Below are positions 1 to 6,039 of a stretch of 6,039 nt of DNA, in pieces. The stretch is from positions 1 through 6,039 of the forward strand of contig WLWR01000112.1 of NCBI GenBank assembly GCA_012103495.1, in the 5' to 3' direction. The number at the start of each line of letters is the position of its first letter. Position 1 is the first letter of the stretch. The position numbers and the translations under genes are program-made. The DNA comes from Legionellales bacterium. Its GTDB lineage: Bacteria; Pseudomonadota; Gammaproteobacteria; WLWR01. The notes below the pieces were generated by a model, which did not search any database, was not told the origin of the DNA, and saw only the letters and a list, made by a program, of their open reading frames with translations.

Positions 1-116
1 AGCTTGCAGTGGATGGTAGATTGCGGCGTTTTGATTGAAAAAAACCGCAGGACTAGCGAGCTAATTCGAGGATTTTTTTCATGAAAAACGGCGCAAGATG
101 CCATTCAATGCACGCT
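1..116. repeat. Long imperfect palindrome (possible repeat element)
   Basis: The two halves are imperfect reverse complements about a centre at 58/59, where TAGCGAGCTA (54-63) sits. Pairing position n with 117-n gives about 41 Watson-Crick pairs plus 3 G-T pairs out of 57. Long matched blocks are 21-25 with 92-96, 27-32 with 85-90, and 36-44 with 73-81. Each half also folds on itself: GCGG (23-26) pairs with CCGC (45-48) around a T4/A4 stem, and TTTTTCATGAAAAA (75-88) is a perfect 14-bp palindrome. A cruciform or cloverleaf fold is therefore possible. Pairing still holds at positions 1-3, so the element may continue past the left edge. It lies 3' of the glycosyltransferase gene. It could be a MITE-like or palindromic extragenic repeat, or a large terminator-like structure. 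No second full copy is present in this window, so its repetitive nature is inference. Confidence 0.7.
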
Positions 117-165
117 TAAAATTCGCATCTTCAAGTGGAATGGGTATAGATACCAAAATAGTTAC

Positions 166-195
166 AAAAATGAAGTCTCACCAACCCTCACTTCA
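166..195 (-). terminator. Candidate intrinsic terminator of the glycosyltransferase gene
   Basis: Read on the minus strand, TGAAGT (195-190) pairs with ACTTCA (176-171) across a 13-nt loop, followed at once by TTTTT (170-166). The hairpin includes the TGA stop codon (190-188). The stem is only 6 bp and the loop is long, so it would be weak on its own. A further 12-bp dyad, GGTATAGATACC (143-154), and the large palindrome at 1-116 lie downstream on the same strand and could assist. Confidence 0.4.
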
Positions 196-1318
196 GCAGT
201 TGACGGTACAATTGGATGGTTTGCAACATGGTTTGTTCCCATGAAAATTGTTTCACCCGCTGTTGGCCTTTGGCAATGTATTCAGCACGTAAGTTGGCAT
301 CACTGAGCAACTCTTGCAATCCAAGCGTCATGGCTTTCACATCAGTTGGATCGACCAAATAAGCCGCATCTCCGGCCACTTCTTCAATCACATCAATCGC
401 CGAAGACAACACTGGGGTTTGACTGGCAAATCCTTCGATTACTGGGAAGCCAAATCCTTCCGCCAGTGAAGGAAACAATACAAGCTCACTGGCTTGATAC
501 AATGCTTGTAACTCAGGTAACGAAATATAAGACAACCAACGCATGCGATTTTGCTGTATCAATTGTTGGAACTTCGCCACTTCTTGATCACACAACCAAC
601 CGGGTTTGCCGACCACTACCAACAAAGTGTTCTGTTGCAATTCTGCCGGTAATTGCTCATAGGCTTGCACACACCGCTCATAATTTTTGCGTGGTTGCAA
701 CGTACCCACACTGAGAATAAAGCGCCGATCAATTTGATGCTTTGCCAATACGTGCTTAAGATCAGTGGACGATTGACGTACCAACCAATCATCGGTGATC
801 CCCAAAGGCACCACGGAAATTTGTTGTTCACTGATCCCCCAATAGCGCTCAATCTCTTGTTTCATCACGTGAGAAATGGTCACCACCTGATCGGCATAGC
901 GCATATTTTTTTTCAATAAATAATTTTTAAGCTGACGCCATCGATGATTTGAGAAAGTTGGAGTTTTTAAAAAAATACTGTCAAACACCGTTGCCAATAC
1001 CGGTGTGTGGCGTAGTTTGGGGACTAAATAATCAGTGCTGTGAAACACGTCAATCTGTTGCTCTAACTTACGGTAGCCAGCAAAAGGTAAAAAACCACTC
1101 AAGATGGGATTCATACTCGTCGGTACCTGAGCGTTTGGATCATAATGCGGCCAAGGGTGACGCAAAGTATCTTTGACTGATTGCAAATAGACTGGCTGTA
1201 CCGTCAGATGTGAAGCCAGTCCTTGCGTGAGTTGCCGAGTATAGGTGCCGATGCCATCAATTTGTTTCATCCGCCCACTGGCATCCTGCAAAGTCCACTG
1301 ATTAATTCCAATTCGCAT
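188..1318 (-). CDS. Glycosyltransferase family 4 (GT-B fold)
   Basis: This 376-residue protein is a complete retaining GT-B glycosyltransferase of family GT4, of the mannosyltransferase-like type found in O-antigen, capsule and exopolysaccharide loci. Near the N-terminus is the acceptor-side loop DGIGTYTRQL (21-30), followed by LATVFDS (108-114) and VVTISHVMKQEI (145-156). The C-terminal donor domain opens with ILSVGTLQPRKN (201-212), where R210 and K211 are the expected donor-phosphate contacts. It continues with VVVGKPGWL (234-242) and the E-x7-E signature E287-E295 in EGFGFPVIE. It ends with VAGDAAYLVDP (314-324) and FSWE (358-361). There is no signal peptide or membrane segment, so it should act in the cytoplasm or at the inner membrane face. 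The ATG at 1318 suits the family N-terminus but has no clear Shine-Dalgarno. It is divergent from the yheS-like gene with no other glycan gene visible, so sugar donor and acceptor cannot be named. GT4 assignment is firm; pathway is unknown. Confidence 0.92.
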   Translation of the reverse strand: MRIGINQWTLQDASGRMKQIDGIGTYTRQLTQGLASHLTVQPVYLQSVKDTLRHPWPHYDPNAQVPTSMNPILSGFLPFAGYRKLEQQIDVFHSTDYLVPKLRHTPVLATVFDSIFLKTPTFSNHRWRQLKNYLLKKNMRYADQVVTISHVMKQEIERYWGISEQQISVVPLGITDDWLVRQSSTDLKHVLAKHQIDRRFILSVGTLQPRKNYERCVQAYEQLPAELQQNTLLVVVGKPGWLCDQEVAKFQQLIQQNRMRWLSYISLPELQALYQASELVLFPSLAEGFGFPVIEGFASQTPVLSSAIDVIEEVAGDAAYLVDPTDVKAMTLGLQELLSDANLRAEYIAKGQQRVKQFSWEQTMLQTIQLYRQLLK

Positions 1319-1518
1319 GACATAGTAATTTGATTTTTTAAACGCGCATCATACAACAAGCAAGCATTGCTTGACCATACCATTCCTCTTACGATGGCAA
1401 TGTGCCGTCTAATCTACCGCCTGCACACTTATTTTTGCTTTTTACCTAGTAGGTTTGGTAGTATCTTCAGCTTTATGATCAATTCTAGTGAGCAAGCAGG
1501 TTACCTAAAACCGCTGTT
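1319..1518. promoter_or_regulatory. Divergent intergenic region with short dyads
   Basis: This 200-bp spacer must hold the start signals of both flanking genes. Three dyads stand out: CAAGCA-T-TGCTTG (1361-1373), a 7-bp stem GATGGCA/TGCCGTC with one T-G pair and a 3-nt loop (1393-1409), and ACCTA-G-TAGGT (1444-1454). For the glycosyltransferase, a TATGAT box on the minus strand (1353-1348) sits about 30 nt before its ATG, but no good -35 lies at the right spacing. The 1361-1373 dyad would overlap that spacer and -35 area. The dyads could be operators, but chance occurrence is possible. I see no RNA gene or small coding region here. Confidence 0.35.
1474..1479 (+). promoter_or_regulatory. Possible -10 box for the yheS-like gene
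   Basis: TATGAT lies 40 bp before the ATG at 1519, which would give a leader of roughly 33 nt. No convincing -35 occurs 16-18 bp upstream; that place (about 1450-1457) is occupied by part of the ACCTAGTAGGT dyad. The box is therefore weak unless helped by an activator, and it is called on one hexamer only. Confidence 0.28.
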
Positions 1519-3093
1519 ATGTTGACACTTCGTAATCTGGGCTTGGCGCGTGACAATCATGTATTGCTCGAGCAAGTCAATTTATCTATTTATCCCAAAC
1601 ATGTCATTGGCCTAATCGGTGCCAATGGTTGTGGTAAATCGTCGTTGTTTGCTGCCATCCAAGGTGACTTGGAATTGGCACAAGGTGAAATTCATTTAGT
1701 GAAACACACTCGCATCGCAACACTTGCTCAGGAAGTGGCTGCCTCACAATTGTCGGCGATGGATTATACCTTATCAGGCGATGCCAAATTATTTGCTATA
1801 CGCACTCGATTGGCACAAGCCGAACAAACCAATGATTATGCAGTGGTTATGGATTGTCATACCCAATTACATGATATAGATGGTTACAGTGCTGAAAGTC
1901 GAGCAGCGAAGATTTTAAAAGGCTTGGGTTTTAGCGATGCAATGATGCAACAACCGCTGGCATCTTTTTCCGGAGGATGGCGGATGCGCTTGGGATTGGC
2001 TAAATGTTTATTGATGCCTAGCGATTTATTATTGCTGGATGAGCCGACTAACCATTTGGATATGGAAGCCATCGTCTGGTTGGAAAATTTTTTAAAGAAT
2101 TATACAGGCGCAGTATTGCTAGTCTCACACGATCAAGATTTTTTGGATCACACGGTCACCCACATTGCACAAATTGAACACCAGCAATGTACCTTGTATA
2201 CAGGCGATTACTCATCATTTGAAGTTCAACGGGCTCAGCAAATCGCTTTGCATAATGCACGAGCCAAAAAACAACAGGGGCAAGTTGCTCATGCGATGAA
2301 GTTCGTTGATCGCTTCCGCTATAAAGCAACCAAAGCTCGTCAAGCACAAAGTCGCTTGAAAGCCATTGAAAAGATGGAATTGATCCAGCCCATTTATGAA
2401 GCATCGGCATTTCATTTTCAATTTCGCACACCTGAAAAAATGCCCAATCCTATGCTGATAATGCGTAAAGCATATTTAGGTTATGACGCGCAACACCCGA
2501 TTATTCATCATGCGAGCTTAAGCCTTCATCCAGGACAGCGTGTTGGTTTATTGGGTATTAATGGTGCGGGGAAAAGCACACTGATTAAAAGTTTGTGTGG
2601 GCAATTAGCGCCACTGCGCGGCGAGATAGAGCGTCCAGCAAATTTAGGCATTGGCTATTTTGATCAGCATCAAGTAGATCACTTACCTTTGGAACGTTCG
2701 CCTTTAGCATTGTTGAGTGATTTTGCTGATCGGGCATCAGAAAAAGAACTCATCAACTATTTGGCTAGCTTTGGCTTTAGTCGCGATCAATCTCTTGCTC
2801 CATTGAATCGATTTTCTGGAGGAGAAAAATCACGCGTGGCACTGGCCTTGGTTGTTTGGCAACGGCCGAATTTATTATTGCTGGATGAACCAACCAATCA
2901 TTTGGATTTAACCATGCGTCGCGCATTAACCTTTGCCTTGCAAGCCTATAGTGGTGCGATGATTTTGGTATCACACGATCGACATTTGTTGAGAACGCTG
3001 GTGGATGAATTGTATTTGGTGGAAAAAGGCCAGTTTCAACCGTTTGAAGGTACAGTGGCCGATTATCAGCACTATTGCTTACAAGATCAATAG
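1519..3093 (+). CDS. yheS: ABC-F ATPase, YheS type (C-terminally short)
   Basis: This 524-residue soluble protein has two ABC ATPase domains on one chain and no membrane segments, which defines the ABC-F translation-factor family. The ATPase 1 motifs are Walker A G34-S41 (GANGCGKS), signature SGGWR (151-155), Walker B ending in D174-E175 and switch H204. The linker (about 235-305) carries RFRYKATKARQAQSR (265-279), the arm that reaches the P-site tRNA in ABC-F proteins. The ATPase 2 motifs are Walker A GINGAGKST (346-354), SGGEKSR (433-439), D456-E457 and H486. Compared with my memory of E. coli YheS, it aligns throughout, from the start to the DYQ near the end. E. coli YheS is about 637 residues, however, and its charged C-terminal extension of roughly 110 residues is missing here. 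Both catalytic glutamates (E175, E457) are present, so it should hydrolyse ATP. The ATG agrees with the homologue's start, but no good Shine-Dalgarno precedes it. An antibiotic-resistance role is not indicated. Confidence 0.93.
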   Translation: MLTLRNLGLARDNHVLLEQVNLSIYPKHVIGLIGANGCGKSSLFAAIQGDLELAQGEIHLVKHTRIATLAQEVAASQLSAMDYTLSGDAKLFAIRTRLAQAEQTNDYAVVMDCHTQLHDIDGYSAESRAAKILKGLGFSDAMMQQPLASFSGGWRMRLGLAKCLLMPSDLLLLDEPTNHLDMEAIVWLENFLKNYTGAVLLVSHDQDFLDHTVTHIAQIEHQQCTLYTGDYSSFEVQRAQQIALHNARAKKQQGQVAHAMKFVDRFRYKATKARQAQSRLKAIEKMELIQPIYEASAFHFQFRTPEKMPNPMLIMRKAYLGYDAQHPIIHHASLSLHPGQRVGLLGINGAGKSTLIKSLCGQLAPLRGEIERPANLGIGYFDQHQVDHLPLERSPLALLSDFADRASEKELINYLASFGFSRDQSLAPLNRFSGGEKSRVALALVVWQRPNLLLLDEPTNHLDLTMRRALTFALQAYSGAMILVSHDRHLLRTLVDELYLVEKGQFQPFEGTVADYQHYCLQDQ

Positions 3094-3151
3094 AATTGTT
3101 GTCACTATGCACCACCGTTCAGCTAGCCGAAATTTAAAATTAACGTTCCTT

Positions 3152-3180
3152 ATTTCATAACTGTTTATCAGTTACGAAAT
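3152..3180. terminator. Hairpin between convergent genes
   Basis: ATTTC-A-TAACTG (3152-3163) pairs with CAGTTA-C-GAAAT (3169-3180) around a TTTAT loop, giving 11 bp with one A-C mismatch. It covers the TGA stop and last codons of the transporter gene and lies 59 bp after the yheS-like stop. No run of T follows closely on either strand, so it is not a classic intrinsic terminator. Its place between convergent genes makes a bidirectional termination or mRNA 3'-end protection role plausible. Confidence 0.4.
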
Positions 3181-5152
3181 GTAAAAACTGCATGTGTCTG
3201 TCATATTGTGCCAACACATCGGCAATGATTTCTTCTTCTGAATAACCCATAATGTCGTAGTGCTGCCCTCCTTCGGTTAAATGCACTTCCGCCCGATAAT
3301 ATTTTTCCTCATCGCTTTCATCCAAATCTAAATTTGATAAGGCAAAACGGGGGATCAAATAATCTTGCATGTGCACCCCATAATAAAACACGTATTCATT
3401 GTGTTGAGCACCGTGTTGTACGATCAGAGCAATGGTTGTGACTTCTCGTTTTAACTCCGTACTCAACCCTCGCTTGTTCAATTCTTCAGCAACTTTGGTC
3501 AAAGCTGAATACCCTTGCTCTTGTAAAAACTGGGTTACTTTTTGTTTATCGGGATAATTGACAATGTGGCGCAAGCGTCTTTTCCACGATACGGGTGTGG
3601 CTGCCATACCAAACCCCGGTGAACTGTCAAACGCAACTTGTTTCATTTTTTCCAATTGCAAACTGCGTAGCAATCCATACGCCGCGAATAAAATAACAAT
3701 GGCAAATGGCAAAGCACTTATCAATGCAACTGTTTGCAACGCTCTTAACCCACCGGCATACAATAAAACAGCAGCAATCACTCCACAAATACTCACCCAG
3801 AAAATACGTTGCCAATGCATGCCGCTTGCCTGACCTTTTGAAGTCAACCGATCCATTACCAGAGCACCTGAATCACAAGAGGTAATAAAAAATACCGCTG
3901 CAATCAAAATGGTTAATGCACAAGTGATCACCGGTAAGGGTAATTGTTGTAATAGGATGAAAATAGCGGTTTCCACTTGATCTTGAATGTCACCGGATAA
4001 CAGCCCATCCGTTTGGGGTTGCATATCCAAATAAATAGCCGTGTTACCAAACACCGTCATCCATATAAAGGTAAAACCTGCCGGTACAAATAAAACTCCC
4101 AGCAAAAAAGATCGAATGGTACGCCCTCGTGAAATCCGCGCAATGAACATCCCGACAAAAGGCGACCAAGCAATCCACCAACCCCAATAAAATAATGTCC
4201 AACCGCCAATCCAACCGGTTTGTTGATAAGCGTATAAATTGAATGTTTTAGCAACCAAGCTACTTAAATAATCACCCACATTTTGCACAAACAATTGCAA
4301 CAATTGCACGGTGGGTCCCAATAGTAAGACAAAACCTAATAACAGCAGCACCAAGATTAAATTTAACTCACTCAAACGGCGAATGCCTTTGTGCAATCCA
4401 GTGGTCGCTGAAACCATTGCAATCAAAGTGATCACAATGATCAAAATAAATTGTGTCCCAATGGTCACCGGTGTCTCGAATAAATAATTTAAACCACTGT
4501 TAATTTGCACCACGCCAAATCCCAGCGATGTAGCAATTCCAAACAAAGTCCCTAGTAAAGCAGCGATGTCTACCAAATGCCCCCACCCACCATAAATGCG
4601 ATCACCAATCAGTGGATACAATGATGAACGGATGCTCAATGGTAAATTATGGCGATAAGCAAAATATGCCAGCATCAATCCCACCAATGCGTAAATGGCC
4701 CAAGCATGCAATCCCCAATGAAAAAAAGTAATGGTCATCGCTTGTTGTGCCGCAGCCAATGTTCGCGGTTCCCCTTCCGGGGGTAACACATAATGCATGA
4801 TGGGTTCAGCCACACCAAAAAATACTAAGCCAATGCCCATGCCAGCACTAAACAACATTGAAAACCAAGTCACACGATTAAAATCTGGCTCAATGTGATC
4901 CGGTCCTAATTTGATCTGACCATAAGAACTCAAAGCAATGCTGATACAAAAAATTAAAAATAAGGCAACTGCCAGTATATAAAACCAACTGAAATTGAAA
5001 ATCAATTGCTGTTGCACATGCTCCAATGCACTGGCAACTTGATAAGGAAAACTTGCCGCCAACACAACCAGCATAATGATCAAAGCGGTTGAGGTGATGA
5101 AAACCGGTTTATTGATTTTCCAAGAGAAGGAAGGATCGTTACGAGTGTTCAT
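3155..5152 (-). CDS. betT: BCCT family osmolyte transporter, BetT-like
   Basis: This 665-residue inner-membrane protein belongs to the betaine/choline/carnitine transporter family. About twelve hydrophobic segments span residues 17-497, and a cytoplasmic tail of about 165 residues follows. Family landmarks are GMGIGLVFFGVAEP (104-117) in TM3, WTLFYWGWWIAWSPF (318-332) in TM8, followed by ARISRGRTIR (338-347), and TSCDSGALV (424-432) in TM10. The TM8 tryptophans W325, W326 and W329 match the aromatic substrate site of BetP (W373, W374, W377). The tail resembles that of E. coli BetT (about 677 residues), including YYRAEVHLTEGG (618-629) and DIMGYSEEEIIADVLAQYDR (633-652); such tails are linked to osmotic control. 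The TM3 motif is GMGIG as in Na+/betaine carriers, not GIGID as in E. coli BetT, so glycine betaine may be the substrate; the symbol marks subfamily only. No betI, betB or betA lies next to it. The ATG at 5152 lacks a strong Shine-Dalgarno. Confidence 0.92.
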   Translation of the reverse strand: MNTRNDPSFSWKINKPVFITSTALIIMLVVLAASFPYQVASALEHVQQQLIFNFSWFYILAVALFLIFCISIALSSYGQIKLGPDHIEPDFNRVTWFSMLFSAGMGIGLVFFGVAEPIMHYVLPPEGEPRTLAAAQQAMTITFFHWGLHAWAIYALVGLMLAYFAYRHNLPLSIRSSLYPLIGDRIYGGWGHLVDIAALLGTLFGIATSLGFGVVQINSGLNYLFETPVTIGTQFILIIVITLIAMVSATTGLHKGIRRLSELNLILVLLLLGFVLLLGPTVQLLQLFVQNVGDYLSSLVAKTFNLYAYQQTGWIGGWTLFYWGWWIAWSPFVGMFIARISRGRTIRSFLLGVLFVPAGFTFIWMTVFGNTAIYLDMQPQTDGLLSGDIQDQVETAIFILLQQLPLPVITCALTILIAAVFFITSCDSGALVMDRLTSKGQASGMHWQRIFWVSICGVIAAVLLYAGGLRALQTVALISALPFAIVILFAAYGLLRSLQLEKMKQVAFDSSPGFGMAATPVSWKRRLRHIVNYPDKQKVTQFLQEQGYSALTKVAEELNKRGLSTELKREVTTIALIVQHGAQHNEYVFYYGVHMQDYLIPRFALSNLDLDESDEEKYYRAEVHLTEGGQHYDIMGYSEEEIIADVLAQYDRHMQFLHFVTDKQL

Positions 5153-5189
5153 AAATAATTACTACTGAAATGACAATTTGTTAATTTTA

Positions 5190-5210
5190 ATAGGCAAGGC
5201 TTATACCTAT
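5190..5210 (-). promoter_or_regulatory. Possible transporter promoter with a flanking dyad
   Basis: On the minus strand a TATAAG box (5205-5200) lies about 47 nt before the transporter's ATG, within the dyad ATAGG (5210-5206) / CCTAT (5194-5190). The -35 region 17 bp upstream (TTTTTG) is poor. A dyad enclosing a -10 box is the layout of a repressor site, but nothing here identifies a regulator. It is reported as a weak candidate. Confidence 0.25.
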
Positions 5211-5250
5211 CTCACTTGAAGGCAAAAACTTTAACCATGCATTGGCTGGC

Positions 5251-5272
5251 AAAAATATTGTCTGAAACAATA
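5251..5272 (-). terminator. Candidate intrinsic terminator downstream of lpxA
   Basis: On the minus strand TATTGT (5272-5267) pairs with ACAATA (5261-5256) around the loop TTCAG, followed directly by TTTTT (5255-5251). An outer pair, CATTGG (5280-5275) with CCAATG (5245-5240), could extend the fold with a bulge. The inner stem is AT-rich and short, but the T-run is in the right place. It lies 73 nt after the lpxA stop and would separate lpxA from the transporter gene. Confidence 0.4.
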
Positions 5273-5287
5273 CACCAATGATAGGCC

Positions 5288-5321
5288 TTAAGTGGAATGG
5301 TTATCAGTCCATTCCACCTAA
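5288..5321 (-). terminator. Stable hairpin just after lpxA
   Basis: GTGGAATGG (5292-5300) pairs perfectly with CCATTCCAC (5309-5317) around an 8-nt loop. After one mismatch the stem continues with TTA (5288-5290) and TAA (5319-5321). It starts about 23 nt after the lpxA stop codon on the minus strand. No T-run follows, so alone it would act as a pause or 3'-end-protecting structure; with the T-tailed hairpin at 5251-5272 it may form a two-part termination region. Confidence 0.42.
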
Positions 5322-5344
5322 AGATGTTGGAGAAATGCGTTATG

Positions 5345-6039
5345 CTAACGCACAATACCGCGTTTGGTATTTTCTAATGCTTCAATCAGGGGTTTGACTT
5401 CCGGACATTTAGCAACCATTTCATAGAGTTCAACCACCGCTTGTTGGACGGTTAACCCACGCCGAAAAATGATTTTGTAAGCCCGCCGAATATTTTCAAC
5501 TTGCTCACTGTTGTATCCATTACGTTTCAAACCTACCGTGTTCACACCACACGCCTCGGCAACATAACCGGAAGTCATGGTGAAGGGTAAAATATCTTTG
5601 GGAACATAAGTTGCTCGTGCGACAAAACAATACGCACCTAACCGACAAAATTGGTGAATGGCTGAATACGCACCTAAGGTGACGTAGTTTTCCACACACA
5701 CGTGGCCAGATAACGCGGAATAATTAACAAACGTATTGTGATCGCCAATGACACAATCGTGCCCAGCATGCGCATAGGCCATGAAATAATTTTTATTACC
5801 AATGCGTGTGACTTCTCCACCTTTGACCGTACCACGATTGATGGTGCAGTATTCACGAATGATGTTTTCATCGCCAATTTCCAAACAAGTATCTTCACCC
5901 GCATAAGTTAAATCCTGGGGTGCCTCTCCTAAGGATGAAAATGAATAGATTTCATTCTTGCGACCGATGGTAGTGCGGCCAGCAATCACGACGTGTGGGC
6001 CAATGCATGTATGATCACCAATCACTACTTCCGGACCAA
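5345..6039 (-). CDS. lpxA: LpxA, UDP-GlcNAc acyltransferase (5' end missing)
   Basis: LpxA transfers a 3-hydroxyacyl chain from acyl carrier protein to UDP-N-acetylglucosamine, the first step of lipid A synthesis, as a cytoplasmic trimer. The visible 230 complete codons run off the right edge. The GTG at 6025 is internal, because the frame stays open upstream (GPEVVIGDH) and matches E. coli LpxA from about residue 33, so about 32 residues are missing. Hexapeptide repeats of a left-handed beta helix fill most of it, followed by the helical LpxA C-terminal domain (GVNTVGLKRNGY to KRGIVR). The alignment with my memory of E. coli LpxA has no gaps. Counting from GTG as 1, catalytic H125 is H89, H122 is H86, G143-H144 is G107-H108, H160 is H124, D74 is D38, N198 is N162 and R204 is R168. 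Differences are T40 for K76, R137 for ruler residue G173 and V155 for H191. lpxB does not follow; the next gene is the transporter, 192 bp on. A second, divergent lpxA copy is possible. Confidence 0.93.
   Translation of the reverse strand, partial: GPEVVIGDHTCIGPHVVIAGRTTIGRKNEIYSFSSLGEAPQDLTYAGEDTCLEIGDENIIREYCTINRGTVKGGEVTRIGNKNYFMAYAHAGHDCVIGDHNTFVNYSALSGHVCVENYVTLGAYSAIHQFCRLGAYCFVARATYVPKDILPFTMTSGYVAEACGVNTVGLKRNGYNSEQVENIRRAYKIIFRRGLTVQQAVVELYEMVAKCPEVKPLIEALENTKRGIVR

Noticed and set aside
1..84. Plus-strand frame open from the left edge, ending at the TGA at 82-84, as the end of an upstream gene
   Set aside because: It lies wholly inside the palindrome, is only 27 codons, and its peptide resembles no family I recognise.
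1..104. Minus-strand frame from the ATG at 104-102 running off the left edge
   Set aside because: The open frame is a by-product of the palindrome; it has no Shine-Dalgarno and no recognisable protein features.
906..913. Run of eight A in the coding strand of the glycosyltransferase as a phase-variation tract
   Set aside because: Eight bases is short for a slippage switch, the frame is intact, and A runs are common in AT-rich genes.
1267..1323. 18-codon frame from an ATG at 1323-1321 overlapping the glycosyltransferase start, as a leader peptide
   Set aside because: It lies mostly inside the real gene in another frame, has no Shine-Dalgarno, and shows no attenuator-like codon pattern.
1405..1417. 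GCCG...AATCTACC resembling part of the palindrome's left arm (complement of about 14-26), as a second copy
   Set aside because: The match is short, needs a gap, and neither the centre nor the other arm is present.
2156..2431. Antisense open frames of 60-90 codons inside the ABC-F gene and similar ones in the other genes
   Set aside because: They are shadows of strongly conserved coding sequence, with no start signals or family resemblance.
1519..3093. Antibiotic-resistance ABC-F (Msr, Vga or Lsa type)
   Set aside because: The alignment follows YheS throughout, and the linker matches the YheS arm without the long resistance-type insertion.
133..5300. AAGTGGAATGG at 133-143 repeated at 5290-5300
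   Set aside because: A few shared 11-mers are expected by chance in 6 kb, and the flanking sequences do not match.

Overview
The window holds four chromosomal genes from what looks like a moderately AT-rich gammaproteobacterium. The evidence is an LpxA lipid A acyltransferase (so a Gram-negative outer membrane), an ABC-F protein closely matching the enterobacterial YheS type, and a BCCT transporter with the long cytoplasmic tail of the BetT type. A Legionellales-like or similar lineage would fit, but that is inference from style and not shown by the sequence.

Layout from left to right. Positions 1-116 are a long imperfect palindrome that touches the left edge and does not look coding. A family 4 glycosyltransferase follows on the minus strand (188-1318), with a candidate terminator over its stop codon. 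A 200-bp divergent spacer (1319-1518) holds three short dyads and weak promoter-like boxes. The yheS-like ABC-F gene runs on the plus strand (1519-3093) and converges on the BCCT transporter gene on the minus strand (3155-5152). A hairpin over the transporter's stop codon lies between them. A 192-bp spacer with two hairpins and a possible promoter separates the transporter from lpxA (minus, 5345 to the right edge), whose first ~32 codons lie outside the window.

The genes do not form one pathway. Two concern the cell surface (the glycosyltransferase for surface glycans, LpxA for lipid A), one is a ribosome-associated translation factor, and one is an osmolyte transporter. Spacing and orientation suggest at least three separate transcription units. 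I see no phage, plasmid, CRISPR, toxin-antitoxin or defence genes, and no novel multigene system.

The points worth a second look are: the palindromic element at the left edge; an LpxA with substitutions at three positions that matter in E. coli LpxA (76, 173 and 191) and no lpxB directly after it; a BetT-like transporter with the GMGIG motif of Na+/betaine carriers where E. coli BetT has GIGID; and a YheS lacking the usual C-terminal extension.
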